Under the pieces are notes generated by a model. It was not told the DNA's origin. It searched no databases and saw only the letters and a list, made by a program, of their open reading frames with translations. A program made the translations under genes and the position numbers. DNA of 53,979 nt from Oscillospiraceae bacterium (GTDB lineage Bacteria > Bacillota > Clostridia > Oscillospirales > Oscillospiraceae): positions 1 through 53,979 of the forward strand of contig CADBYZ010000029.1 in the NCBI GenBank assembly GCA_902799075.1. The letters run 5' to 3'. Of this stretch, positions 39,645 through 47,628 are shown piece by piece. The stretch's first letter is position 1; each line of letters opens with the position of its first letter.

Positions 39645-41215
39645 GGGCATGTCCCCTTCGTGAAAAACGGCCCGCCCAACCGGGCGGGCCGTTTAGATTG
39701 CTGCATTATGCCGCTTGCTGTCTTGTCAGCTTCAGGATCATATCCGTGGCCTGGCCGCAAGAACTGGGCGTCACGGGCGAGGGAGCGGATGGGATCGAGC
39801 TGCTCGTCGGTGTACTGCCCGTCTGCGACCGCTTTGGCCAGCAGCTCGGTCAGGTACTCGAGGCGGTAGCCCACGGTGTAGGTGCGCGTCTCGATCTTTT
39901 CCTGCACGCCGCGGACCTCGCTCACCAGATCATAGTGGCACTGGGAGCAGGTGTTGGCAATGAGCTCGGGATTGTCCAGGGGGCTTATCAGGTTGTGGCT
40001 GTGGTAGGCCTCCCCATTGGCGTTCACCGCGTCGGGCATGTGGCAGTCGGCGCAGGTGAAGGTGTCGGCGTGGGGGCTGCCGGCGCCGAGGAAGGTCTCA
40101 AACTCGGGGTGCTGCACCTTGATCTGCTTGACGCCGGTGCGGGGGTTGGTCCAGTCGGCAAAGGGTTCGCCGGTGGGGAAGTTCGCGCCGTCGTTGAAGT
40201 AGGCCAGCATCGTCTCGGGGGCCATGGAAGCAAGATCGTGGTGGGCGATGGTGGTGGCCTTCGTGTCGGGGGCGAAGTAGTACTCGTTGTGGCACTGGCC
40301 GCAGGCGAGGTTTGCCGGCGCAATCTTGTCAAAGTCGTCGCCCACCGCGTCGATCCAGTAGGTGTGGGTGATGGTGATGTCGCCGGGGGTGTTGGCGTGG
40401 CAGGTATAGCAGCTGATGCCCTCGGTGATCTGGGCCTGGACCTCGGTCCAGTCCTTCTGGTAGGCGGAGACGCCCTCCTCGTTTACCATGTTGGTAAAGT
40501 CGGGGGTCTTGCAGGTCCAGCAGTTGGCCAGCGGGTGCGGACGGCCGGTGGCCTCGATGTCCTCCACATCGTAGTAGTGGCCGCGGGCCGCCTTGTAGTC
40601 CTTGGCAAAGCCGTAGCCCTCGTACAGGCCGCGCAGCATCGGGTAGAGCTCGAGGTAATCCTCGGCCTCGCTGCTCTCCCTGGTCATGCACCAGGTGTTG
40701 TACTGGTCGGGGTACTGGTCCTTCCAGTCCACCGCGTGCAGCACCGTCACGCCGGACATGGTCTGCACCTTGTGGGCGACCGGCTTTTCCTCGACCGCGG
40801 GCGCGGTGTAGCCGTAGGCTTCGCTCGACAGGCCGCCGCTCTGCAGCGCCAGGGCGACCGCATTTTTGATGGCCTCGGAGGTAACCGTTGCGCCGGAGAC
40901 GGAGTCGACCGTCAGGCTCTGTGCTTCGACGATCTTGCCCGGGAGCTGGTCGACCGCCATGGTGCCGATACCCTCAGTCTCGTTGTGCTCGGTGACGGTG
41001 ATCTCATAAATCTTCTTGTCGTCGGCCTTGACCTCGACCGTCACGTCCCCCACCTTGCCGGGGGCGCTGGCCGTCAGGGTCTGGGCGTTGGCGGAGGCCG
41101 CCTGCGCCAGGATCCCGGTGCCGATGTTGATCACCAGCAGCAGAGCCAGGAACGCACCGCAGCCCCCGCCGATCATGTTCAGAATTTTTTCCCGTTTCTT
41201 CTTGTCCTTTTTCAT
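39641..41215 (-). CDS. nrfA: FMN-domain/pentahaem cytochrome c nitrite reductase fusion, with a disturbed 3' end
   Basis: An extracytoplasmic ammonia-forming nitrite reductase. A basic start and one anchor helix (about residues 11-40) precede an FMN-binding domain (about 48-125) with flavinylation motif DSVSGAT (Thr110). The NrfA body follows, with active-site haem CWTCK (232-236) and CYTCH, CGQCH, CADCH and CSQCH (269-427), five haems in all. The end is wrong: after ARDAQF the conserved ENS-x-GFHN-like region is missing and the frame runs through the terminator hairpin to 39641. The other frame reads SCGQATDMILKLTRQQAA and stops at 39706-39708, just before the hairpin. So a deletion with frameshift near 39765 is likely. 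Start chosen at the second ATG, 6 bp after AGGAG. Confidence 0.88.
   Translation of the reverse strand: MKKDKKKREKILNMIGGGCGAFLALLLVINIGTGILAQAASANAQTLTASAPGKVGDVTVEVKADDKKIYEITVTEHNETEGIGTMAVDQLPGKIVEAQSLTVDSVSGATVTSEAIKNAVALALQSGGLSSEAYGYTAPAVEEKPVAHKVQTMSGVTVLHAVDWKDQYPDQYNTWCMTRESSEAEDYLELYPMLRGLYEGYGFAKDYKAARGHYYDVEDIEATGRPHPLANCWTCKTPDFTNMVNEEGVSAYQKDWTEVQAQITEGISCYTCHANTPGDITITHTYWIDAVGDDFDKIAPANLACGQCHNEYYFAPDTKATTIAHHDLASMAPETMLAYFNDGANFPTGEPFADWTNPRTGVKQIKVQHPEFETFLGAGSPHADTFTCADCHMPDAVNANGEAYHSHNLISPLDNPELIANTCSQCHYDLVSEVRGVQEKIETRTYTVGYRLEYLTELLAKAVADGQYTDEQLDPIRSLARDAQFLRPGHGYDPEADKTASGIMQQSKRPARLGGPFFTKGTCP
39663..39694 (-). terminator. Intrinsic terminator between nrfA and resB
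   Basis: A 13-bp perfect stem AAACGGCCCGCCC/GGGCGGGCCGTTT with a 4-nt loop, followed on the reverse strand by TT. It overlaps the frameshifted extension of nrfA and would limit read-through into resB-ccsA. Confidence 0.95.
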
Positions 41216-41279
41216 CATGTTCTCCTGTTCTCAAGTACAGTCCGGCTGACTCGTAATAAGAGTGCATGGATACATGTTT

Positions 41280-41308
41280 ATCATATAATATTTTTATCTG
41301 TTTTGCAA
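41280..41308 (-). promoter_or_regulatory. Promoter for nrfA
   Basis: Reverse strand: -35 TTGCAA (41303-41308), 17-bp spacer, -10 TATGAT (41280-41285). Confidence 0.6.
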
Positions 41309-41438
41309 GTCCTTTGTCACCGATTTTTCGTTCATAAACTTGCAGTAGATTTTTTTGACAAGGGCTGTTATACTGGTTAAGGTTTAATGTACATACACGA
41401 AAGGGCAAAAACCCGCAGATTGAAAGGAGATATACAAT

Positions 41439-42705
41439 ATGGGTCTTATCAGTGCAGCTTTGAACGCCGCAGCCGGCGTTGCCGCCGATCAGTGGAAGGA
41501 ATACTTTTACTGCGACGCCCTCGACTCCAGCACCATCATGGTGCGCGGCCAGAAGCGCGGCCGCTCCAACAACGGCAGCGACAACATCATCTCCAGCGGT
41601 TCCGTCATCGCCGTGGCCGACGGCCAGTGCATGATCATCGTCGAGCAGGGCAAGATCGCGGAGCTGTGCGCCGAGCCGGGCGAGTTTGTCTATGACGCCT
41701 CCACCGAGCCCTCCATCTTCTCCGGCAGCCTGGGCGAGGGCATCGGCCAGGTCTTTGCCCAGATCGGCAAGCGCTTCACCTTCGGCGGCGTTGCCCCCAA
41801 GGATCAGCGCGTGTACTACTTCAACACCAAGGAGATCACCGGCAACAAGTACGGCACGCCCTCCCCCGTCCCCTTCCGCGTGGTTGACCAGCGCGCCGGC
41901 ATCGACATCGACATCGGCATCCGCTGCTTCGGCGAGTACTCCTACCGCGTGGCAAACCCCATTCTCTTCTACACCAACGTCTCCGGCCCAGCTCAAGAGC
42001 GAGCTGCTGACCGCCCTCCAGCCCGCCTTTGCGAAGATCTCCGACCAGGGCATCCGCTACTCCAGCCTGCCCGGCCACACCACCGAGATCGCCGACGCCC
42101 TCAACGACGTGCTCTCGAACAAGTGGCGCGACCTGCGGGGTCTTGAGATCGTCGCCTTCGGCGTGTCCAGCGTCAAGGCCAGCGAGGAAGACGAGCAGAT
42201 GATCAAGGAGCTGCAGCGCAACGCGGCCTTCCGCGATCCCAACATGGCGGCGGCGCACCTTGTCGGCGCGCAGGCTGCGGCCATGCAGGACGCGGCCAAC
42301 AACGCCGGCGGCGCCGCCATGGGCTTCATGGGCATGAACATGGCCGCCCAGGCGGGCGGCGTGAACGCGGCGAACCTCTACGCCATGGGCTCCCAGCCCC
42401 AGGCTCCGGCAGCGCCCGCCGCCCCCGCGGCCGACGCCTGGACCTGCCCCGGCTGCGGCAAGAAGGCTTTCGGCAAGTTCTGCACCGAGTGCGGCACCAA
42501 AAAGCCCGTCGACGGCTGGACCTGCCCAAGCTGCGGTAAGGTGAACAAGGGCAAGTTCTGTGCCGAGTGCGGCGCCAAAAAGCCCGCGGACGCGCCGCTT
42601 TACAAGTGCGACAAGTGCGGCTGGGAACCGGAAGATCCCGCGCACCCGCCCAAATTCTGCCCCGAGTGCGGCGACCCCTTCACCGAGGAAGACATCGTAA
42701 AGTAA
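41439..42705 (+). pseudogene. SPFH-domain protein with C-terminal zinc ribbons (YdjI-like), frameshifted
   Basis: A cytoplasmic SPFH/band-7-related protein split over two frames. The first frame (from ATG 41439) reads MGLISAALNAAAGVAADQWK to FYTNVSG. The second frame resumes with QLKSELLTALQPAFAKISDQ at about 41989 and ends at 42705. Between NVSG and QLKSELL family members have roughly a dozen extra residues, so a deletion of a length not divisible by three is likely near 41985. The C-terminal part has an Ala/Pro linker and three zinc ribbons (CPGCGKK...CTECG, CPSCGK...CAECG, CDKCG...CPECG). In intact form it goes with the zinc-ribbon and TPM proteins downstream, a recurrent trio linked to membrane stress. 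Could also be an assembly error. Confidence 0.85.
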
Positions 42706-42730
42706 GTACGCAAATCACAATGACTGCTTG

Positions 42731-42777
42731 CCTCCCCCAGCCGCCCGCGGCGTTTGGGGGAGGTGTCGCGAAGCGAC
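42731..42777. repeat. Intergenic palindromic element with GTCGC-GAA-GCGAC tail
   Basis: CCTCCCCCA (42731-42739) pairs with TGGGGGAGG (42755-42763), followed by the small hairpin GTCGC-GAA-GCGAC (42765-42777) and GGAGAGGG. The whole 224-bp gap between the SPFH and zinc-ribbon genes otherwise shows no gene. Confidence 0.7.
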
Positions 42778-42929
42778 GGAGAGGGTTGCACGTTCCCGCT
42801 CTGTCACGAGTCCGCGAGATGTCGATCGGGCAGTAAGCCCGCATCGACGTCCGTGTCCCGTATGTTTCCGGACTTTCCCGCATTGGAGAGAGCAATGCGT
42901 GCAATTGACCTGGAAGGAAGTGATTTCCT

Positions 42930-44039
42930 TTGGCAGAACAAATCAGCAACTATCAGTGCCCATCGTGTACGGGGCCCCTGCGCTTTGACGGCAAAACGGG
43001 CAAACTCCAGTGCGACTACTGCGGCTCCAGCTTCAGTGTGCAGGAGATCGAGGCACTGTACAAAGAGAAGGACGAGGCTGCGGCCGACGCCGCCCAGCAG
43101 GCGGAGATGAAGCCGGACGACGTCAGTCTCGAGGGCGAGTGGGGCACCGGCTCCGACTGGGCAAAGGAGCAGGGCCTCAAGGCCTACAACTGCCCGAGCT
43201 GCGGCGCGGAGCTCATCTGCGACGCGACCACCGCCGCCACCTCCTGCCCCTACTGCGGCAACCCCTCCATCGTGCCGGGACAGCTGAGCAACATGCTCAA
43301 GCCCGACTTTGTCATCCCCTTCAAGCTGAGCAAGGAGGACGCCGTCGCGGCGCTGAAGAAATACTATAACGGAAAAAAGCTGCTGCCCCGCGCCTTTTCC
43401 AACAAGAACCACATTCAGGAAGTCAAGGGCGTGTACGTCCCCTTCTGGCTCATCGACGGGACGGCGGAGGCGGACATGCAGTTTCAGGGCACCCGCGTCA
43501 CCAGCATACCCCAGGGGGACTACATGGTCACCACCACCGACTACTACCGCATACGCCGTTCGGGCTCGGTGAAGTTTGAGAAGATCCCCGTGGACGCCTC
43601 CAGCAAGATGCCCGATGCGCACATGGACGCCATCGAGCCCTTCGACTACAGCGAGCTTAAGCCCTTCTCCAACGCCTATCTGCCGGGCTTTCTGGCGGAG
43701 CGCTATGACATGGAGTCGGAGGCATGCTACTCCCGCGCCGACGAGCGCGCCGGGAACACCGCCGCCGAGATTGTGGCGCAGACGGTAAAGGGCTACAGCA
43801 GTGTCGTCCCCCAGAGCAGACAGATCCGCATCCGGCGCGGGCGCGTCAGCTATGCGCTTTTGCCGGTATGGATGCTCTCGACCCAGTGGAACGGGGAGAA
43901 TTATCTCTTTGCCATGAACGGCCAGACCGGCAAGCTCATCGGCGATCTGCCCGTCTCGAACTGGCGCAGCCTGGAATGGTTTGCCGGGATCGCGGGGGGC
44001 GTTGCCATGGCGCTTGCGGTGCTGATGTATTTCCTGTGA
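42930..44039 (+). CDS. Zinc-ribbon membrane protein of the SPFH/TPM cluster
   Basis: A 369-residue protein with two N-terminal TFIIB-like zinc ribbons (CPSCTGPL...CDYCGSS, residues about 10-35, and CPSCGAEL...CPYCGNP, about 87-112). A beta-rich middle part follows (VIPFKLSKEDAVAALKKYY, GVYVPFWLIDG), with a C-terminal membrane helix (FAGIAGGVAMALAVLMYFL). No enzymatic motif is recognised. The start is TTG at 42930, after GGAAGGAAG. It is followed 14 bp later by the TPM gene and preceded by the frameshifted SPFH gene, a grouping found in many Firmicutes. Confidence 0.85.
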   Translation: MAEQISNYQCPSCTGPLRFDGKTGKLQCDYCGSSFSVQEIEALYKEKDEAAADAAQQAEMKPDDVSLEGEWGTGSDWAKEQGLKAYNCPSCGAELICDATTAATSCPYCGNPSIVPGQLSNMLKPDFVIPFKLSKEDAVAALKKYYNGKKLLPRAFSNKNHIQEVKGVYVPFWLIDGTAEADMQFQGTRVTSIPQGDYMVTTTDYYRIRRSGSVKFEKIPVDASSKMPDAHMDAIEPFDYSELKPFSNAYLPGFLAERYDMESEACYSRADERAGNTAAEIVAQTVKGYSSVVPQSRQIRIRRGRVSYALLPVWMLSTQWNGENYLFAMNGQTGKLIGDLPVSNWRSLEWFAGIAGGVAMALAVLMYFL

Positions 44040-44053
44040 GGAGGGGGACGGCA

Positions 44054-44896
44054 ATGAAAAAAGTATCTGTCTCCCTGCTGCTCATGCTCGCGCTGCTGCT
44101 CAGTCTGTCCGTCTGCGCCTTTGCCGAGGCCAGGATCGACTATGTAACCGATGCGGCGAACATTCTCAGCGCCGGCGAAAAGCAGGAGCTTCGCGACCGG
44201 GCGGAGCAGATTTCCGAACAGTATGACTTCGGCGTATATATCGTGGTCGTGAACGATTACCGCGACTACGTCAAGGGCAATATCGAGGCCTTTGCCGAGG
44301 AGCTCTTCCACAGCTACGGTCTCGGCAGGCGCAATGACGAGGCGGGCGTGATCCTCGCCATGAGCATGAACGAGCGCGACTACGACATCTACGCCCACGG
44401 GAATTTCGGCAACTACGCCTTCACCGATTACGGCAAAAAGCAGCTCGCCAACAGCTTCCTGGACAATTTCCGCCGCAATGACTGGGCGGGCGGCTTTCGG
44501 GACTATCTGGAAACCAGCGCCGTCATGCTGCAGAAGGCCGAGGAAGGCAGCCCTGTGGACACCTTCATTCCCGACCCCGTGGAGAGGCCGCGCTTTAACG
44601 CCGTCAAGGCGATGATGTGCCTTGCCCTCGGGACACTCTTCGGCGGCGGCGCCGTCGGCACCATGAAGCGCTCCATGAAGACCGCCGTCAAACAGACCCG
44701 GGCGGAGAACTACGTGGGCCGCGGCGGTGTGACCTTGCGCACCGAGCGCGACGAGTTTTTGAACCGCTCCGTCACCCGCACGCGCATCATGCCGCAGAAC
44801 ACCGGCTCCTCGGGAGGACGGCCGGGCGGCGGACATTTCGGCGGCACCACCATCAGCGGCAGCCACGGCGGCTCCCACCACAGCGGAAAGTTTTAA
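44054..44896 (+). CDS. TPM-domain (YgcG-type) membrane protein
   Basis: A 280-residue protein. A signal peptide (about 1-25, ending CAFAEA) precedes an extracytoplasmic TPM fold (YVTDAANILSAGEKQELRDR, DFGVYIVVVNDYRD, NDEAGVILAMSMNERDY, about 30-165). A membrane helix near residue 195 (AVKAMMCLALGTLFGG) and a basic, Gly/Ser/His-rich tail ending GSHGGSHHSGKF follow. TPM domains include phosphatases and photosystem II repair proteins; the bacterial role is unclear. ATG 44054 follows GAGGAGGGGG. It is the last gene of the SPFH-ribbon-TPM operon and ends in a terminator. Confidence 0.9.
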   Translation: MKKVSVSLLLMLALLLSLSVCAFAEARIDYVTDAANILSAGEKQELRDRAEQISEQYDFGVYIVVVNDYRDYVKGNIEAFAEELFHSYGLGRRNDEAGVILAMSMNERDYDIYAHGNFGNYAFTDYGKKQLANSFLDNFRRNDWAGGFRDYLETSAVMLQKAEEGSPVDTFIPDPVERPRFNAVKAMMCLALGTLFGGGAVGTMKRSMKTAVKQTRAENYVGRGGVTLRTERDEFLNRSVTRTRIMPQNTGSSGGRPGGGHFGGTTISGSHGGSHHSGKF

Positions 44897-44922
44897 GCCC
44901 GGCCCCTTATATTGTTTTGGAG

Positions 44923-44964
44923 TAACCGCCGTAACTATGAAAAGTGTACGGCGGTTATTTCTTT
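44923..44964 (+). terminator. Intrinsic terminator after the TPM gene
   Basis: An 11-bp stem TAACCGCCGTA/TACGGCGGTTA with a 13-nt loop, then TTTCTTT. Confidence 0.9.
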
Positions 44965-45056
44965 AAAAAGCTTTTCCCGCGACCCCACTTTTTGCTTTGC
45001 TCCTTTCGTATTCTTAGGTGAAAGGGAAAACACTTCCCGTGAAAGGAGATAAAACG

Positions 45057-45671
45057 ATGAAGACTTATACCTTGAAACACATTGTCGTCGGCATCATGCT
45101 GGTGATCCTCACGCTGGGCTTTTGCGTGGTGGGCACAGGCGCCGCGAGGCCCGATCATATGGACAAGCCCATGGGGCAGCATGACTTCATGCCCGACGGC
45201 GAGACGCCGCCCGAAATGCCCGACGGGGAATTTTTTCCCGGCGGCTTCGGCCCCCAGGGCGATTTTGAGCCCGCCGACGGGGAGCTTCCTCCTGACGGCT
45301 TCGGCGGCCCTGCTCCTCAGCACGGCTTCGGCGGTCGCGGCGGCATGGACGCTCACGGCATGGATGCCGAAATCCTCACGGCCATAGAGGCCCTCGAGGA
45401 CGGCGAGACCAAAAACGAATTACAGACCCTGTACGATAAGCTCCACAGCGCGATGGAGGCGCTGATGCAGTCGGACGACGACTCCCGCGAGGCAGCCGAT
45501 ACAGCCGTTAAGGAGGCCCGCGACGCGCTGAACGAGGCGCTCACGGCGGCGGGGATCGAGGTCGCCATGACCGAGCCGCCCGCAAAGCCCGACGGCGATA
45601 TGCCCTTTGCCCGTCCCGAAGGTGAGGACGGCATGAAGCTGCCCCAGGACAGCGGGAACAGCAAAGCCTAA
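45057..45671 (+). CDS. Secreted or anchored acidic protein upstream of sigI
   Basis: A 204-residue protein I do not recognise. One N-terminal hydrophobic segment (HIVVGIMLVILTLGFCVVG) acts as signal or anchor. Residues 30-95 are low complexity, rich in Pro, Gly, Asp, Met and Phe, with loose repeats of the type DGE-x-PP-D/E-GF. A helical part follows (about 105-165, ILTAIEALEDGETKNELQTL), then an acidic Pro-rich end. AAAGGAGAT precedes ATG 45057. It lies 107 bp before sigI on the same strand, so it may be part of the SigI regulon or a sensor for it (inference). Confidence 0.75.
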   Translation: MKTYTLKHIVVGIMLVILTLGFCVVGTGAARPDHMDKPMGQHDFMPDGETPPEMPDGEFFPGGFGPQGDFEPADGELPPDGFGGPAPQHGFGGRGGMDAHGMDAEILTAIEALEDGETKNELQTLYDKLHSAMEALMQSDDDSREAADTAVKEARDALNEALTAAGIEVAMTEPPAKPDGDMPFARPEGEDGMKLPQDSGNSKA

Positions 45672-45679
45672 ATGAAAGC

Positions 45680-45758
45680 GTCATCCTGAGCGTCGGCGAA
45701 GGATCTTACACTTTCCCCGCTTTTGACGGGAAAGATCCTTCGCTTTGCTCAGGATGAC
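45680..45758. repeat. REP-like inverted repeat before sigI
   Basis: GTCATCCTGAGC (45680-45691) and CGAAGGATCTT (45697-45707) pair with AAGATCCTTCG (45732-45742) and GCTCAGGATGAC (45747-45758). The right half recurs nearly unchanged at 53480-53511. It could act as a terminator-like hairpin before sigI. Confidence 0.8.
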
Positions 45759-45778
45759 TGGAGACAGCAGGAGTAAGC

Positions 45779-46504
45779 ATGCAGCAGGCAGTCAATGACG
45801 CAGCCCTGCGCGCAAAACACGACGAGCGCGCGCGGGAGGAATTGATACTGGCAAACGAGCAGACCATTCTCCGCACCGCTTCCACGGTGAGTCGGCGCTA
45901 TGTCAGCCGGAGCGACGACGAATGGTCTGTGGCTCTGTGCGCCTTTAACCGCGCCATTGACCTGTACGACGGCACAAAGGGGGACTTTCTCCCCTTCGCC
46001 CAAATGCTCATACGGCGGGAGCTGGTGGACGCCTGGCGGCAGGAGTCGAAGCACGCCGCCGAGCTGAGCGTAGCCCCGGAGGTCTTCGACGGCACGGCGG
46101 AGGACGAAGACGACGACAAAAGCGTCTACCTCGCCGTGGTGCGCGAGAGCGTACAGGCCGCCGAGCGCAGCCTGCGCGACGAGATCGTGGCTGCAAACGC
46201 CATGCTGCAGGAATACGGCTTTCGCTTTTTTGACCTGACGGAGTGCTCCCCGCAGCAGGAGAAGACAAGGCGCGAGTGCGCCGTCGCCATCCGGGGACTT
46301 CTCAAGGACCCGCCGCTGCTGGTGAAGCTCCTGCGGCAGAACCACAAGCTCCCGATGACGGAGCTGTATAAGCTCAGCGGCGTGCCGCGCAAGACCCTGG
46401 ACCGCTATAGAAAATACATCATCATGGCGGCGCTGATCCTCAGCGACGACTACCCGCAGCTTGCTGCATATCTGAAATTTGTGAAGGAGGGAGAGGCATC
46501 GTGA
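45779..46504 (+). CDS. sigI: RNA polymerase sigma factor SigI
   Basis: A 241-residue alternative sigma factor of the SigI group, which in Bacillus responds to heat and in cellulolytic clostridia to extracellular polysaccharide. Region 2 is visible as REELILANEQTILRTASTVS...DDEWSVALCAFNRAIDLYDG...GDFLPFAQMLIRRELVDAWR. The C-terminal SigI-specific DNA-binding part contains MTELYKLSGVPRKTLDRYRKYIIMAALILSDDYPQLAAYL. CAGGAG lies upstream of ATG 45779. The stop overlaps the GTG of rsgI, which assures matched synthesis of factor and anti-factor. Confidence 0.94.
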   Translation: MQQAVNDAALRAKHDERAREELILANEQTILRTASTVSRRYVSRSDDEWSVALCAFNRAIDLYDGTKGDFLPFAQMLIRRELVDAWRQESKHAAELSVAPEVFDGTAEDEDDDKSVYLAVVRESVQAAERSLRDEIVAANAMLQEYGFRFFDLTECSPQQEKTRRECAVAIRGLLKDPPLLVKLLRQNHKLPMTELYKLSGVPRKTLDRYRKYIIMAALILSDDYPQLAAYLKFVKEGEAS

Positions 46505-47577
46505 ACGGCGTGATCGTGGATCTTGTAGGCGGGCAGGCCGCCGCCCTGTGCGACGACGGGCGCGTGGTGAAGCTTCAGGACGCGGGCTACTCCCTCGGGC
46601 AGCTCGTGGAAGTACACGAGCGCAAACGCCGCACTCCCCTCTGGGTGCGCTGGGCCTCCACCGCCGCGGCGGCCGCCCTGCTGCTGGTCGGCGCGGGCGG
46701 GGCCGCCGCTTACGCCATGCCCTACGGCGTGGTGAGTCTGGACGTGAACCCGTCGCTGGAATACACCATTAACCGCTTTGACTATGTGCTCCGGGTGGAG
46801 GGCGTGAACGAGGACGGCAGGGAGCTGCTCGGCCAAATGGACACCTCGAAGCTTGTTCACCGCCCCATCGGCACCGCGCTTGAGGCCTCCGTGCAGCAGC
46901 TGGAGGAGGGCGACTGGCTCGGGGGAGAGTCCGGCGAGATTTTGATCTCCGCCGGGACGAAGGAGCCGACCCACGCCGAAAAGCTCGTGAGCGCTCTGGA
47001 AAGCGGCCTGAGAGGCAGCCGGGAAGATCTGGAGGTCCGCGCCGTCACCGTGAGCGAGGCGGATATCGACGCCGCCCACCTGGAGGGCATGAGCGCCGGG
47101 CGTCACCGGGTGCTCGGCGAGCTCAGAGAAAGCGAAGGCGAAGGCTTCTCCGCCGAGGAGTGGAAGGACAGGCCGATCCACGACATCCTGCACCGGCTCG
47201 AGAACGGCCCGGCAGGCGTGCCCTCGCAGGAGGACGCACACAGCGCCCGGCCGGAACAGCCCCGGAACGGGCAAGACACGCTCCCCGCCATGAGCGGCGA
47301 CGGCACGGAGAATCCTGAATCCCACCCCGCGCAGCCCTCCGGCGAGCAGCCGCAGGCTCAGCAGCCCGGCCAGCCGCAGAACCAGCAGGCCGAACATCCT
47401 GAAGCTCAGCAGCCCCAGACGGATACCAGGGCACACGCGCCCGTCGCGGACCAGCCTCGTCAGGACGACGGCAGTCCCGGAGAAATGTACGCCAACAATC
47501 CCCAGAACGCAGGCAGCGTCCCGGACGGCGGACACGGCGGCGGTTTCGCCCCCGGCGGCGGTGGGCCGCGCCGATAA
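46501..47577 (+). CDS. rsgI: Anti-sigma-I factor RsgI-like membrane protein
   Basis: A 358-residue single-pass protein that should hold SigI at the membrane. The cytoplasmic RsgI-N domain covers about 1-45 (GVIVDLVGGQAAALCDDGRV). A membrane helix lies at about 50-72, then the conserved extracytoplasmic domain with DVNPSLEYTINRFDYVL. The Asn83-Pro84 bond in it is the kind of site where RsgI proteins self-cleave. Residues about 90-225 are mixed; after that the chain is a Gln/Pro/Gly-rich disordered tail ending GGGFAPGGGGPRR, without a carbohydrate-binding module. GTG 46501 overlaps the sigI stop. RseP in this window could complete the signalling cascade (inference). Confidence 0.92.
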   Translation: MNGVIVDLVGGQAAALCDDGRVVKLQDAGYSLGQLVEVHERKRRTPLWVRWASTAAAAALLLVGAGGAAAYAMPYGVVSLDVNPSLEYTINRFDYVLRVEGVNEDGRELLGQMDTSKLVHRPIGTALEASVQQLEEGDWLGGESGEILISAGTKEPTHAEKLVSALESGLRGSREDLEVRAVTVSEADIDAAHLEGMSAGRHRVLGELRESEGEGFSAEEWKDRPIHDILHRLENGPAGVPSQEDAHSARPEQPRNGQDTLPAMSGDGTENPESHPAQPSGEQPQAQQPGQPQNQQAEHPEAQQPQTDTRAHAPVADQPRQDDGSPGEMYANNPQNAGSVPDGGHGGGFAPGGGGPRR

Positions 47578-47628
47578 AAAGACCCCTGCGAACGCATTTC
47601 GTGTGTTCGCAGGGGTTTCGTTATTTTC
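47576..47628. terminator. Bidirectional terminator between rsgI and the sugar operon
   Basis: AAAAAG, stem ACCCCTGCGAAC/GTTCGCAGGGGT with an 11-nt loop, then TTTCGTTATTTT. Confidence 0.93.

Noticed and set aside
41355-41388. TTGACA upstream of the SPFH gene as a standard promoter
   Set aside because: The nearest -10-like sequences lie 8 (TATACT) or 22 (TTTAAT) bp away, outside normal spacing.
43724-44053. N-terminal extension of the TPM protein
   Set aside because: The open frame runs through the zinc-ribbon gene out of frame; the signal peptide and ribosome site fix the start at 44054.
44981-45010. SigI-type promoter (ACCCCA ... CGTA) upstream of the secreted protein gene
   Set aside because: The spacing of 19 bp and the imperfect -35 and -10 leave it too weak without knowledge of this SigI's consensus.
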